From NCBI GenBank assembly GCA_947446595.1, contig CANFGS010000009.1:1-64000 (forward strand): a stretch of 64,000 nt of DNA, read 5' to 3'. The notes below the pieces were generated by a model that was given only the letters and a program-made list of their open reading frames with translations, was not told the origin of the DNA and searched no databases. Numbering within the stretch: the stretch's first letter is position 1; every line of letters begins with the position of its first letter. The translations under genes and the position numbers were made by a program. Positions 46,039-55,767 of this stretch are shown in pieces. The stretch comes from Neisseriaceae bacterium. GTDB taxonomy: Bacteria > Pseudomonadota > Gammaproteobacteria > Burkholderiales > UBA11063.

Positions 46039-49000
46039 CTATTTTTGTTCTACCTTATGCTTATAATTTCGCATAATCATCACAAAAAATGCGGGGGTTA
46101 ACAAACTTGATAAAAGCACCGAACCCAAAATACCACCAATAATACCAATACCAACTGAATGTTGAGCATTTGCACCAGCTCCTGTTGCAAAAGCTAGTGG
46201 TAGCGTCCCAAAAATAAAACACATTGATGTCATGACAATTGGTCTAAACCTTTGTTTTAAAGCGTGTATAGCACTTTCTTCTACAGAATTACCAGCTCTA
46301 AAACTCTGCAATGAAAACTCAACCAATAAAATTATATTTTTGGCTGATAAACCTAGTAATGCCAGTAAACTAATTTGAAAGTATAAATCATTTTGTTTAC
46401 CTGTGAAGAACAATATCAAAGCAGCTCCAAATAAAGCAAAAGGAATCCCCATCATTACTACAAGTGCTAAACGCCACATTTCATACAAAGCTGATAATAC
46501 AAGATATATCATTATAATTGAAAATACAAAAGCAAATACTGATGTTTTTTGTGATAAAGTTAACTGATAACTAGTCCCAAACCAATCATAGTTATAAGCT
46601 TTTGGAACACTACCTACTTCAGCAACAATAACTTTCATCACATCTCCAAATGAGTATCCAGGAGACGGCATAGCAGTAATTTTGGTTGCCATATAACCAT
46701 TGAAACGCTGAATAACTTGAGCATCACGTGTATTATTTACTTTTACTACACTAGCAACTGGAATCATACTACTATTACCAAAATGATTAGAGGCTGCAGT
46801 ACTAGTTCCTTTCACATATACATTACGCAAGTTATCAACTGTCGTTCTAAATTGATAATCTGCTTGCATAATAACCCAAACTAGACCTTGCATAATGTAG
46901 GCATAATTCACGTTATTATTACTATAGATAGTTTGAATTGCAGTATATAAGTTATTTATATCAACCCCATAAAATGTTGCCATTGCAAAATTAGGAACAA
47001 TAGATATTTCCATAACATTAGTATCCAAAGTCTGAAACGCCATACCAACTTCTTTGTGTTTTTTTAGTTTTTCAATAAGAGCTTGACCTGTATCTTGTAG
47101 CTTATGCGTATCCCCATTAACTCGATCTTCAAGATAAAAATCGATACCACCAGTTGTGCTCAACCCCCTGATTGTTGGTTGATTAAAAGCTCGAACTGAC
47201 ATACTTGGATTATTCATACCCAGTATATTTAGAGTTTTTATTATACTATCGGCATCACCACCCTTACCATGGCGTTTATCCCAATCAACAAGGCTAATAA
47301 AGAATGAGGCTGCATAGGTTTTTTGATTACCCGAATCAAGGAAATCAAAACCTGCAACACTAATAACCGAATCAATCGCAGGATTTTTGGTTAATTTCTC
47401 AATAATTCCATGAACTTTAGTATTAGTATCATTAAGACTTGAAGAAGATGGTAAGTTAATAGTTGCAAAAATTAATCCTTGATCTTCATTCGGTACGAAT
47501 GCCGTAGGCACCAATTTGAATAAACCAATTGTCATGGCAAATAATAATATCCATACACCAAAAGCAAGTTTGGTGTGACGCACAAAAAAGGTAGCAATTC
47601 TCACATAAAAATCAGTTACTTTTTCAAATCCACGATCAAACCAATTATTATGTTTCACCTTATGAACTATGTTTTTTAAAATCAAAGTACTTATAGCAGG
47701 GGTAAAAGTAAGAGCACAAATACCAGATAAAACTACAGCACAAGCAATAGTAACCGCAAACTGTCGATACATATTACCACTTAGACCTTTTAGTCCCATT
47801 GCTGGGATAAATACTACACTTAGTACCAAAACAATTGCAAGAACAGCGCCAAACACCTCTTCTAATGTCATAGCAACTACTTTTATCAAAGGTAGATTTG
47901 GATTTTCATTTCTTAAACGTTCAATATTTTCAACAATCACAATGGCATCATCAACTACAATACCAATAGCCAATACCATTGCAAAAAGACTAAGCGTATT
48001 AAGACTGAAATTAAATACATAAAGACATGCCATAGTACCTATAATTGATACTGGTATTGAACAAATTGCAATAACGCTTGCCCTCCAGTTTTGTAAAAAC
48101 AAAAATATAATTACTCCAACTAGGGCAAATGCTATTAAAAGAGTATCTTGTACATTTGTGACAGATGCTGCTACAAATTTTGAATTATCAATCGTTACAC
48201 GATAAGATAGTCCCTTAGGAAAACTTACTGCATCTTGATTTAGTCTTTCAATAATTTGTTTTTTAGCTGCAAGTTGATTAGCTCCTGGTTGTAAGAATAT
48301 TTGCATTACATTACAGGGATAATGCTTAAATTTATCTTTCTTATCTCTAAAATTAACTTCAGCTACAGTTGTATAAGAAATTGACCCTAATTCAACACGT
48401 GCAATATCCTTTACAAGAACCCTCTGGGCATTATTATTTAAAATCACCATATTAGCAAACTGCTCAGGGGTACTATACATTTCATTACCCTTGAGATTGA
48501 GTACTAAATTATCCCCCTTAGATCCAGGGGAACCATTGGATCGTCCGACAAAAGTTTCTACGTTTTGATCTTTAATTACATTTTGTAAGTCATTAACAGT
48601 AATACCATAACGCTGCATTTTATTTGGATCTAACCAAATTCGAATAGCATATGAACCACTACCAAAAACATTAATTGTTCCAACTGATGGTAAAAGTAAT
48701 AAATCGTTCTGAACCGTACGTTGTAGATAATTACTAACAAATTTAGGATCAAGATATGGATCAGCATAAAACGCGGCTAAGAGTAACATATCGGGCGAGC
48801 TTTTTCTCGCAGTAACCCCCATTCTTTGTACTACACTTGGTAAAAGAGGCATTGCCGCATATAGACGGTTTAGTACTTCATTAATTGCATAGTTTAAGTC
48901 AGTACCTACATCATAAGTAAGAGTAATATTAACATTACCAATTGATGATGTTGAGGTAGCCATATAGGTTAGCCCTGAAATCCCATTTAATTGATTTTCA

Positions 49001-49197
49001 ATTTGAGCCGCAACAACACGTGCCGCTGTCTCAGCATTAGCACCTGGGTAGGACGCATTAATTTGAATTGATGGTGGTGAAATATCAGGAAACTGACTAA
49101 CTGGTAGATTAAATAGAGCAACAGCACCACACAAAGTAATAATTAATGAAATTACGGTTGCCAAAATTGGGCGTCTTAATAAAGCTTTCAAATCCAT
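46039..49197 (-). CDS. RND efflux pump, HAE-1 (AcrB-like), first of pair
   Basis: 1052-aa RND transporter: RRPILATVISLIITLCGAVALFNLPVSQFPDISPP, LAIGIVVDDAIVIVENIER (TM4 Asp-Asp), FVPNEDQGLIFATINLP, GLSAKNIILLVEFS. Paralogous to the downstream pump. Tandem RND genes can form heterotrimers, as MdtB/MdtC do, which would explain keeping both. It begins 20 nt after hflC, so it is probably part of the yebC-hflC transcript; the adaptor must be encoded elsewhere. Confidence 0.93.
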   Translation of the reverse strand: MDLKALLRRPILATVISLIITLCGAVALFNLPVSQFPDISPPSIQINASYPGANAETAARVVAAQIENQLNGISGLTYMATSTSSIGNVNITLTYDVGTDLNYAINEVLNRLYAAMPLLPSVVQRMGVTARKSSPDMLLLAAFYADPYLDPKFVSNYLQRTVQNDLLLLPSVGTINVFGSGSYAIRIWLDPNKMQRYGITVNDLQNVIKDQNVETFVGRSNGSPGSKGDNLVLNLKGNEMYSTPEQFANMVILNNNAQRVLVKDIARVELGSISYTTVAEVNFRDKKDKFKHYPCNVMQIFLQPGANQLAAKKQIIERLNQDAVSFPKGLSYRVTIDNSKFVAASVTNVQDTLLIAFALVGVIIFLFLQNWRASVIAICSIPVSIIGTMACLYVFNFSLNTLSLFAMVLAIGIVVDDAIVIVENIERLRNENPNLPLIKVVAMTLEEVFGAVLAIVLVLSVVFIPAMGLKGLSGNMYRQFAVTIACAVVLSGICALTFTPAISTLILKNIVHKVKHNNWFDRGFEKVTDFYVRIATFFVRHTKLAFGVWILLFAMTIGLFKLVPTAFVPNEDQGLIFATINLPSSSSLNDTNTKVHGIIEKLTKNPAIDSVISVAGFDFLDSGNQKTYAASFFISLVDWDKRHGKGGDADSIIKTLNILGMNNPSMSVRAFNQPTIRGLSTTGGIDFYLEDRVNGDTHKLQDTGQALIEKLKKHKEVGMAFQTLDTNVMEISIVPNFAMATFYGVDINNLYTAIQTIYSNNNVNYAYIMQGLVWVIMQADYQFRTTVDNLRNVYVKGTSTAASNHFGNSSMIPVASVVKVNNTRDAQVIQRFNGYMATKITAMPSPGYSFGDVMKVIVAEVGSVPKAYNYDWFGTSYQLTLSQKTSVFAFVFSIIMIYLVLSALYEMWRLALVVMMGIPFALFGAALILFFTGKQNDLYFQISLLALLGLSAKNIILLVEFSLQSFRAGNSVEESAIHALKQRFRPIVMTSMCFIFGTLPLAFATGAGANAQHSVGIGIIGGILGSVLLSSLLTPAFFVMIMRNYKHKVEQK

Positions 49198-49217
49198 ATC
49201 TTAGCTTTTAAACTTTC

Positions 49218-49958
49218 TTATTTATATAAATCATTAATCGGTGGAAGATCACTTTTTGATTTTGCGTTCATTTTATAAACTTGTAATTTCCGAAAAAATC
49301 TATAAAAGCTTGATTCAACATTACTAAGTGATTGATACATTTGCGCTTGTTCTAGATCAGTGTTTATTTTTAACATTTGCGCCTGATAGTACGCCAATTC
49401 AATTGATATCTGAGGCCTTGAACTTACTGAGCTCTCAATATTAATTGGAGCTGGGATTTTAATATTAGTAGAATCTATTTTTAATTGATTAAGTGAAATA
49501 CTTATAATCTCTATCCCTAGATCATTTGCTATAAGTGGATCACCAATTAAATCATTTAATTGATTAAATGTAGATAAATCAGTGGTTTTTATGCGAATCT
49601 CTAGAAGCTCAGTCACTTTATTGGCTAATATTTTATGAAAATTTTCGTATACAGACAAATATGTTTGGGGATTAATTACTTGCCATTGTATTGCTACACT
49701 TATTTCAGCTTTGCTAGTCTCATTAAAAGGGAGATTTACTGTGAATAATCCTTCGCGTTTATTCATAAATATATAGTTCACTCGCTCTACCAGTGGCCAA
49801 GTAAAGTGTATACCTGGAGTTAATACTGACTCTTTCTTAGTAAATATATTAGTAACAACGACATTTTCGCGTTTATCAATACTAATAGTACCTAAAGTTA
49901 ATATAATGATAATAAGCAAAACTAAAACCACAATTTTTTTAACATAATTAGTAGGCAT
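49218..49958 (-). CDS. hflC: HflC, band-7/SPFH protein
   Basis: 246-aa membrane-anchored SPFH protein that forms the HflKC cage around FtsH protease. One N-terminal TM (IVVLVLLIIIILTLGTISI), then VFTKKESVLTPGIHFTWPLVERV-type band-7 sequence and a C-terminal coiled coil. Shorter than E. coli HflC (334 aa). Start and hflK stop overlap by one base (TAATG). Confidence 0.85.
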   Translation of the reverse strand: MPTNYVKKIVVLVLLIIIILTLGTISIDKRENVVVTNIFTKKESVLTPGIHFTWPLVERVNYIFMNKREGLFTVNLPFNETSKAEISVAIQWQVINPQTYLSVYENFHKILANKVTELLEIRIKTTDLSTFNQLNDLIGDPLIANDLGIEIISISLNQLKIDSTNIKIPAPINIESSVSSRPQISIELAYYQAQMLKINTDLEQAQMYQSLSNVESSFYRFFRKLQVYKMNAKSKSDLPPINDLYK

Positions 49959-51046
49959 TATTTTTGTTCTCCACTTGATTGCTCTACTGAGTAATCATCA
50001 ACAATACTAGTACGCCTTGTACGATTAACAGATCTATCAAAATGACGCTCTCTAGTTGAAACAGGGGCAACTCTATCAGGTAATGGCTTATCCAACATGA
50101 TTAATTCTTCTAAATTCATATTTAGTAGTGGATAGGAATAATTTGAAGGAATAGCATTTTTGGTTTCAAAATATAACCTTTCTACTACGCTCTCAGGATG
50201 TTGGTGGTACTCTGGCAATAACTCTCTAAATTCTGCTATTTGAGCTTTGGTTTCACTAATAGTATTTTGATGATATTCAGTTGCACTTTGCAGTAACCTA
50301 TCAACTAATGGTATAGATTCAGTGGCATTAGCTACGACAATAGCTTTTGATTTAACTTGATAATCTTGAAGTGAGCTAATATTTAACTTAATTATTTTTA
50401 TACCATAAGCTGATATCTTTTGGTTTACATTGTCTTTTACTTCACCAGCCACAATCGTTAGATTTTCTTTTAAAATATCACTTTCTAATTTTTTACTAAA
50501 ATAATTACGTAATTCATTTTGCACCAATATACTTACATACGTATCCATATTATTTTGCTTTTGGAGTATATTTTCAAATAATAAGCTTGGATCTTGGATC
50601 TGGTAATTAAATTTACCATCAACTTTAATCATTCCTAAATCACGACTTAAAACAATTGGGATAGTTTGAGATAAATTAGAAAAATCAATAAACTGGCTAA
50701 CATCAGAACTCAATACTTCAATATCCCCAAATGGATATGGTGCCGTAAAGCCAACCTTAATACCTTTTTGTATACTAGCAATCTCACCGCGTTTTAGAAT
50801 AAGTCCAAACTGATTTTCATTTAAATAATAAAATCCTGTAGTAATCCATAGTATTAAAGAACAACAAAAAATCACTATACTAAAAGTAAAATTTGTAGTC
50901 TTTTTAGGTGATGGTTGTTTATGCCCACCATTTTTGCCAAGCATACGTGCAATCTTTTGATTAAGCTGTTCTACAACTCTATCAACACCTTTTAGTGTTT
51001 TGGGATTAGTTTTTCCACGGTTCATATGGGGCATCTTGTATCTCAC
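49958..51046 (-). CDS. hflK: HflK, band-7/SPFH protein
   Basis: 362-aa partner of HflC. N-terminus NRGKTNPKTLKGVDRVVEQLNQKIARMLGK, one TM (FSIVIFCCSLILWITTGFYYL), then NENQFGLILKRGEIASIQKGIKVGFTAPYPFGDIEVL and a coiled coil. Translation from GTG 51046 or ATG 51034; either way it overlaps the hflX 3' end by about 30-40 nt, indicating coupling. Confidence 0.87.
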   Translation of the reverse strand: MRYKMPHMNRGKTNPKTLKGVDRVVEQLNQKIARMLGKNGGHKQPSPKKTTNFTFSIVIFCCSLILWITTGFYYLNENQFGLILKRGEIASIQKGIKVGFTAPYPFGDIEVLSSDVSQFIDFSNLSQTIPIVLSRDLGMIKVDGKFNYQIQDPSLLFENILQKQNNMDTYVSILVQNELRNYFSKKLESDILKENLTIVAGEVKDNVNQKISAYGIKIIKLNISSLQDYQVKSKAIVVANATESIPLVDRLLQSATEYHQNTISETKAQIAEFRELLPEYHQHPESVVERLYFETKNAIPSNYSYPLLNMNLEELIMLDKPLPDRVAPVSTRERHFDRSVNRTRRTSIVDDYSVEQSSGEQK

Positions 51047-52136
51047 TTTGTTGTTGTATCCATAATTTTTTTTCTATAATTGCTTGGTTTAATAAATTAA
51101 GGCCTTTCATTTTGGTAGCACTTAAATATACCGCAATTGGTTCACCGCTATGAGCATACTCTATCCGCGGTTTCATCCCACGCTTAAGATCAATTTTATT
51201 ATAAACTAAAAGTTCGGGGATTCCACTTGCCTTAATTTCTTTTAGAACCACATTCACATCTTCAATCTGACGTTCTTTTATAGCATGCGACACATCCACT
51301 ACATGAAGTAATAAATTAGCATGTACCGTCTCTTCTAGTGTTGCTCTAAATGCTGCAACCAATGTATGAGGTAAATCACGAATAAACCCCACCGTATCCG
51401 AGATAACTAGTTCACCCTGACCCTCAATAAAAAGTTTCCGCGAGGTAGTCTCAAGTGTTGCAAATAATCTATTTTCCGCATATACTTTTGACTTAGTTAT
51501 CGCATTAAACAAGGTCGATTTTCCAGCATTAGTATACCCAACAATTGATATCGAAAAAATATCTCTCTTTAGCCGTGCTTTTCTTTGAGTAACCCTTTGT
51601 TTAACCGCAGCTACCAAATCAAGCTTCAAGGCTTCTATTCGTTTGGCAATCATCCTCTTATCTAATTCTATCTGAGTCTCTCCTGGCCCACCACGAACCC
51701 CAATACCACCTCGTTGTCGCTCCAAATGACTCCAACGGCGCACAAGACGTGACAACTGATGTGTTTGTACTGCAAGTTCTACTTGTATGATACCTTCTTT
51801 ACCTTTAACTCTAGCGGCAAATATGTCTAGTATCAGACGGGTACGATCAATAACAGGAACCCCCATCATAACTTCAAGATTCCGCTCTTGTACTGAGCTT
51901 AAATTATGATTAATAACAATCACCTTAGACTCGGTCATTTCTCTTAAGGTTTTTAGCTCTTCAGCTTTTCCACTACCAATAAACAAACGACTATCAACCG
52001 TTTTTCGATTAAGAGTCATAGTCTCACAAATAGTGTACCCTGCTGACTCTACTAATGCCATACCCTCTAAAATCAACTCGTCAAAGTCTTTATCCTGTTT
52101 TAGGTTTACGCATACTAAAATAATTTTAGTTTGAAT
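51006..52136 (-). CDS. hflX: GTPase HflX, probable AUU start
   Basis: About 376-aa ribosome-associated GTPase. G1 VGYTNAGKSTLFN, G3 DTVGFIRDLPH, G4 YNKIDL, and the HflX-specific RRWSHLERQRGGIGVRGGPGETQIELDKR. The track start (TTG 52076) cuts off the conserved first strand. Upstream in frame is TKIILVCVNLKQDKDFDELILEGMALVESAG, matching E. coli QAVLVHIYFTQDKDMEDLQEFESLVSSAG. No ATG, GTG or TTG exists before the stop at 52145. AUU 52136 has GGTGA 6 nt upstream within hfq and is my choice. Confidence 0.85.
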   Translation of the reverse strand: MQTKIILVCVNLKQDKDFDELILEGMALVESAGYTICETMTLNRKTVDSRLFIGSGKAEELKTLREMTESKVIVINHNLSSVQERNLEVMMGVPVIDRTRLILDIFAARVKGKEGIIQVELAVQTHQLSRLVRRWSHLERQRGGIGVRGGPGETQIELDKRMIAKRIEALKLDLVAAVKQRVTQRKARLKRDIFSISIVGYTNAGKSTLFNAITKSKVYAENRLFATLETTSRKLFIEGQGELVISDTVGFIRDLPHTLVAAFRATLEETVHANLLLHVVDVSHAIKERQIEDVNVVLKEIKASGIPELLVYNKIDLKRGMKPRIEYAHSGEPIAVYLSATKMKGLNLLNQAIIEKKLWIQQQSEIQDAPYEPWKN

Positions 52137-52138
52137 GT

Positions 52139-52372
52139 TTATTCACCAATCGTTATATTAATATTTGTCTTGCTAGGAACAATTGTTGAAATTGCATGCT
52201 TATAAATTAATTGATCCATAGTACTTTTGTTATCTTTTAGTAAGACTACGTATTGATCAAAAGACGCTACTACACCTGATAGCTTTATACCATTAATTAA
52301 GTATATCGATACCAAAATTTCTTGGTGCTGTAGTTGCTCTAAATAATGATCTTGAAGATTTTGTTTATTCAT
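52139..52372 (-). CDS. hfq: RNA chaperone Hfq
   Basis: 77-aa Sm-like hexamer mediating sRNA-mRNA pairing. Sm1 [27 protein letters not shown] and Sm2 [12 protein letters not shown] are conserved, including the distal and proximal face residues (YKH). The C-terminal tail is short ([10 protein letters not shown]). It lies between der and hflX; its end carries the ribosome site for hflX. Confidence 0.96.
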   Translation of the reverse strand: MNKQNLQDHYLEQLQHQEILVSIYLINGIKLSGVVASFDQYVVLLKDNKSTMDQLIYKHAISTIVPSKTNINITIGE

Positions 52373-52378
52373 CGTTTC

Positions 52379-53725
52379 TTATCTCTCTACTTTTTTAGCT
52401 CTACCCTCAAATGGGTTTTCGCTAGTTTTATAATCTATCCTAAGTGGCGTACCAATTAGGTCAAATACTTTTCTAAATGAACGCTCAAGATACTTAGTAT
52501 ACGATTTAGCCACACTCTCTAAGCTATTACCATGAATAATAATAGTTGGTGGATTCATACCACCTTGATGGGCATAACGCATTTTTGGTCTAAATTGCCC
52601 TTTGTATACTGGCGGTTGGCGGCTTATCGCTTCTTGTAAAATGCGGGTTAATTTTGGAGTTGGTAGCTTCATAAAAGCTGAAGTATAAGCTTGATTTATT
52701 GACTTAAATACTTCTCCGATACCTTTTTTATGAAGTGCCGAAATATAATTAAACTGTGCAAAATCCAAAAACTGAAGCTTACGTTTCATATCAGCTTTTA
52801 CAGTTTCTCTTTGTTCTTCTTTTAGGTTATCCCATTTATTGATAACAACTACAATTGATTTACCAGCTTCAAGAGCGTAACCAACAATAGTTGCATCTTG
52901 TTCTGCGATATCTAATTGAGCATCCAAAACCAGTACCACCACATTAGCATCGCTAATTGCCTGTATTGCTTTTAAAACTGAGAATTTCTCAATTTTATCT
53001 TCAACTCTACCCTTACGGCGGATACCTGCGGTATCTATTATGGTATATTGTTGTCCATATTTCTCAAAAGAGATATTAATACTATCTCTTGTTGTTCCTG
53101 ATTCATCAAATGCAATTACTCTATCTTCGCCAATCATAGCATTAACTAAAGTTGATTTACCAACATTAGGACGCCCAACAACAGCGAAAGTTATACCTTC
53201 TTCAGCATTTTCTTCATTACTTATCGGGAAGTTACTTAAGACTTGGTGTATTAGATCAAATACTCCCTCGCCATGACTAGATGAAATTGGGTATAGATTT
53301 GGAAGACCTAGCTCATAAAAATCACTTATAGCAATAGCTTTGTCCACACCTTCAACTTTATTAATTGCGATATATACTGGTTTATCAAGCATACGAAGTT
53401 TATTAGCAATTACTTTATCTTGTGGTGTAATTCCACCCTTACCGTCTACCAAAAACACAACCGCATCAGATTCAGCCATTGCTTGTTCAGTTTGGCGTGC
53501 CATTTGATACATAATCCCACTATCAATAAGTGGCTCAAACCCACCTGTATCAATCAATAGGTAATGGCGTTTACCTTGATTTGCAGATCCATAATGGCGA
53601 TCACGAGTTAGACCTGGCATATCAGCAACAAGTGCATCACGACTTTTGGTTAAACGATTAAATAGCGTAGATTTGCCGACATTAGGTCGACCTACCAATG
53701 CTATTGTTGGTTTTGAGCTTGACAT
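52379..53725 (-). CDS. der: Ribosome-assembly GTPase Der (EngA)
   Basis: 448 aa with two tandem G domains (GRPNVGKSTLFNRL at about 12-25 and GRPNVGKSTLVNAM at about 187-200, DTGGFEP and DTAGIRRKG switch II motifs, NKVEG and NKWDN) and a C-terminal KH-like domain ending KTSENPFEGRAKK. Required for 50S maturation. 6 nt upstream of hfq. Confidence 0.97.
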   Translation of the reverse strand: MSSSKPTIALVGRPNVGKSTLFNRLTKSRDALVADMPGLTRDRHYGSANQGKRHYLLIDTGGFEPLIDSGIMYQMARQTEQAMAESDAVVFLVDGKGGITPQDKVIANKLRMLDKPVYIAINKVEGVDKAIAISDFYELGLPNLYPISSSHGEGVFDLIHQVLSNFPISNEENAEEGITFAVVGRPNVGKSTLVNAMIGEDRVIAFDESGTTRDSINISFEKYGQQYTIIDTAGIRRKGRVEDKIEKFSVLKAIQAISDANVVVLVLDAQLDIAEQDATIVGYALEAGKSIVVVINKWDNLKEEQRETVKADMKRKLQFLDFAQFNYISALHKKGIGEVFKSINQAYTSAFMKLPTPKLTRILQEAISRQPPVYKGQFRPKMRYAHQGGMNPPTIIIHGNSLESVAKSYTKYLERSFRKVFDLIGTPLRIDYKTSENPFEGRAKKVER

Positions 53726-53734
53726 ATTTTTCCT

Positions 53735-54622
53735 TTAGTGCACTTCCTGCGACACGCATTCAATATCAATACATAATGTTTTGAACATATCTTCTACATT
53801 TTGATTATCAAATGAGTATACAGTATTACAAAAATCACAAGTAACGTTAATTAATCCTTCATCGGCTATAATACTTAAAGCCTCTTCTTTGCCTAAACTT
53901 CTTAGCATATTTGACACTCGCTCACGGCTACAAGTGCAACTAAATTCAATCTCTTCTGGCTCATAAAGAATTACATCATCTTCATCAAATAAACGACCCA
54001 ATATTACATTTATTTCATTCTTAATTAATTCATTATGTTTTAGTGTTTGAGCCAAGAAAAATACTCGTTCTATATCATCTTCCATCCTTTTATCTGTATC
54101 TGGCAATTGTTGAATCATAAACCCAACAACTTTTTCAGGTGAATACGCAATTACAAATATAGTACGTAACTGCTCTGACTGTATCATATATTCAGTTAGT
54201 ATTTCTTCTATATTCTGCCCATTAAGACTTACTACGCTTTGATAAAGTTTTCCATCATTATTTGAATCAATACTAATTACTAAAGTACCTGTTTCAACAC
54301 AATCGCTATAGCTTATCTGATTATCTTCATGAATAGCCTGAGAAAATTTGGACGTTGCTCTAACTGTCAAATCATTGGTACATTCACTTACCAATAAATC
54401 AAGCTTGGGATTATCTTGAATTTGGGCAATAATTTTACCTTCAAGTTTTATATTTGTAGTTAATAAAATATTTGATACCAATAGTTCACCCAAAAGCTGT
54501 CTAATACCATCTGGGTATTCTTTTTGAGCTGCTATAGTATGCCAAGTATCAGTTAATTCTACGTAAGCTCCACGAATAGGTAGCTTATCAAATATAAACT
54601 TACGGACAAAGCTTTTTGCCAT
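53735..54622 (-). CDS. hslO: Redox-regulated chaperone Hsp33 (HslO)
   Basis: 295-aa holdase activated by oxidative unfolding. The C-terminal zinc switch is present as CTCSRERVSNML and CDFC (CxC...CxxC), with the GKEEALSIIADEG linker between. N-terminal domain RGAYVELTDTWHTIAAQKEYPDGIRQLLGELLVS is typical. 4 nt after yebC and 9 nt before der. Confidence 0.93.
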   Translation of the reverse strand: MAKSFVRKFIFDKLPIRGAYVELTDTWHTIAAQKEYPDGIRQLLGELLVSNILLTTNIKLEGKIIAQIQDNPKLDLLVSECTNDLTVRATSKFSQAIHEDNQISYSDCVETGTLVISIDSNNDGKLYQSVVSLNGQNIEEILTEYMIQSEQLRTIFVIAYSPEKVVGFMIQQLPDTDKRMEDDIERVFFLAQTLKHNELIKNEINVILGRLFDEDDVILYEPEEIEFSCTCSRERVSNMLRSLGKEEALSIIADEGLINVTCDFCNTVYSFDNQNVEDMFKTLCIDIECVSQEVH

Positions 54623-54626
54623 TTTA

Positions 54627-55358
54627 CTACTCTTCTATATCCAAAACCACATTAGTATAAACATCTTGAACATCATCTAATTCATCAAAAGCATCTAATA
54701 ATTTTTGCATTTTTAGGGCATCATCCCCTGACAATTCTGTTTCATTTTCAGCTTTCATTACCACTTCAGCAATTTCAGGCTTAAATCCACGTGATTCAAG
54801 TGCGTTTTTAACTTCAATAAAATCATTTGCTGGTGTAATAACTTCAAACGAACCATCATCCCCACTAATTACGTCATCAGCCCCAGACTCAAGAGCTGCT
54901 TCCATAATAGCATCTTCACTAACTCCTGGAGCAAAAATTAGTTGGCCACAGTGTTTAAACTGAAACGATACACAGCCATCAGTTCCGAGATTACCACCAT
55001 GCTTGGTAAAAGCATGTCTTACTTCGGCAACTGTTCTAACTTTATTATCTGTCAAGCAATCAACAATAATCCCAGCACCATTAATTCCGTAGCCTTCAAA
55101 TCGAAGTTCTTCATAGTTCACGCCCTCTAGTTCACCTGTTCCGCGTTTGATTGCACGTTCTACATTATCTTTAGGTACATTATTCTCACGTGCTTTTTCC
55201 ATCGCTAAACGTAAGCGTGGATTTGAGCTTACATCTCCCCCACCCATTTTTGCAGCAATGGTAATTTCTTTAACCATACGTGTTGTAATTTTACTTTTTT
55301 TAGCATCTGCGGCAGCTTTGCGATGCTTAATATTTGCCCATTTACTATGACCAGCCAT
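54627..55358 (-). CDS. yebC: YebC/PmpR-family translation/transcription factor
   Basis: 243 aa: [24 protein letters not shown] start, [53 protein letters not shown]. The family was first described as DNA-binding regulators and more recently linked to easing ribosome stalling. First gene of the long minus-strand run reaching the RND pumps. Confidence 0.95.
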   Translation of the reverse strand: MAGHSKWANIKHRKAAADAKKSKITTRMVKEITIAAKMGGGDVSSNPRLRLAMEKARENNVPKDNVERAIKRGTGELEGVNYEELRFEGYGINGAGIIVDCLTDNKVRTVAEVRHAFTKHGGNLGTDGCVSFQFKHCGQLIFAPGVSEDAIMEAALESGADDVISGDDGSFEVITPANDFIEVKNALESRGFKPEIAEVVMKAENETELSGDDALKMQKLLDAFDELDDVQDVYTNVVLDIEE

Positions 55359-55383
55359 GTTCTAATAAACCTCAAAAAATGTC

Positions 55384-55399
55384 CCACTTAAACAAGTGG
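55384..55399 (-). promoter_or_regulatory. Leader hairpin with U-run before yebC (possible attenuator)
   Basis: CCACTT-GTTT-AAGTGG, a 6-bp stem, is followed on the minus strand by GACA and six T, just upstream of yebC. It could be an intrinsic terminator or attenuator in the operon leader. Confidence 0.45.
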
Positions 55400-55418
55400 C
55401 AATATACTATAACATGCT

Positions 55419-55427
55419 ATTATATCA
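55419..55427 (-). promoter_or_regulatory. Extended -10 promoter of the yebC operon
   Basis: Minus-strand TGATATAAT is a perfect extended -10, identical to that of dps, leaving a leader of about 54 nt that contains the hairpin at 55384-55399. Confidence 0.45.
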
Positions 55428-55463
55428 CAAGGTGTTTATAGGTAGTTAGGCATATTAAAATGT

Positions 55464-55662
55464 GGATTCCAAACTCGTGACGAAACAGCAACATGTTTCT
55501 GTTTGGAATGACATAGAAAATTCGTCATTCCCACCTTTTCAATTTCATCGCCACAGCTTTTTTAATCGTCATCCCAGTGCCATTTTTCGTCATCAAAGCG
55601 CCATTTTTCGTCATCCCATCGCCATTTTTCGTCATCCCAGCGAAGGCTGGGATCCATGCCCT
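55464..55662. repeat. Composite REP-like repeat, copy 1 (left of brnTA)
   Basis: Begins GGATTCCAAACTCGTGACG...GTTTGGAATGAC (9-bp arms), continues through several ~21-nt units of the type TTTTTCGTCATCCCAGCGCCA, and ends with the hairpin ATCCCAGC-GAAG-GCTGGGAT then CCATGCCCT. Nearly the same as copy 2. Together with the short promoter region of brnT it fills the 409-nt gene-free gap after yebC. Confidence 0.85.
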
Positions 55663-55710
55663 AATAGATAGTTATCACGAAAGAGAAGAATATTTATATT
55701 TATTAATATA

Positions 55711-55740
55711 TTGATATTTAGCAATATAAAATGTTATAAT
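55711..55740 (+). promoter_or_regulatory. brnTA promoter with overlapping dyad
   Basis: TTGATA (55711-55716), 18-nt spacer, TATAAT (55735-55740). The dyad ATATTG-N8-CAATAT (55708-55727) overlaps the -35, a fitting site for autorepression by BrnA, as known for this family. Confidence 0.5.
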
Positions 55741-55767
55741 CCCCTAATAAACAATAAAGGAATTTTA

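Noticed and set aside
55560-55640. Possible CRISPR array from ~21-nt periodic repeats
   Set aside because: Units are contiguous, vary in sequence and have no unique spacers; no cas genes nearby. It is tandem slippage inside a REP-like element.
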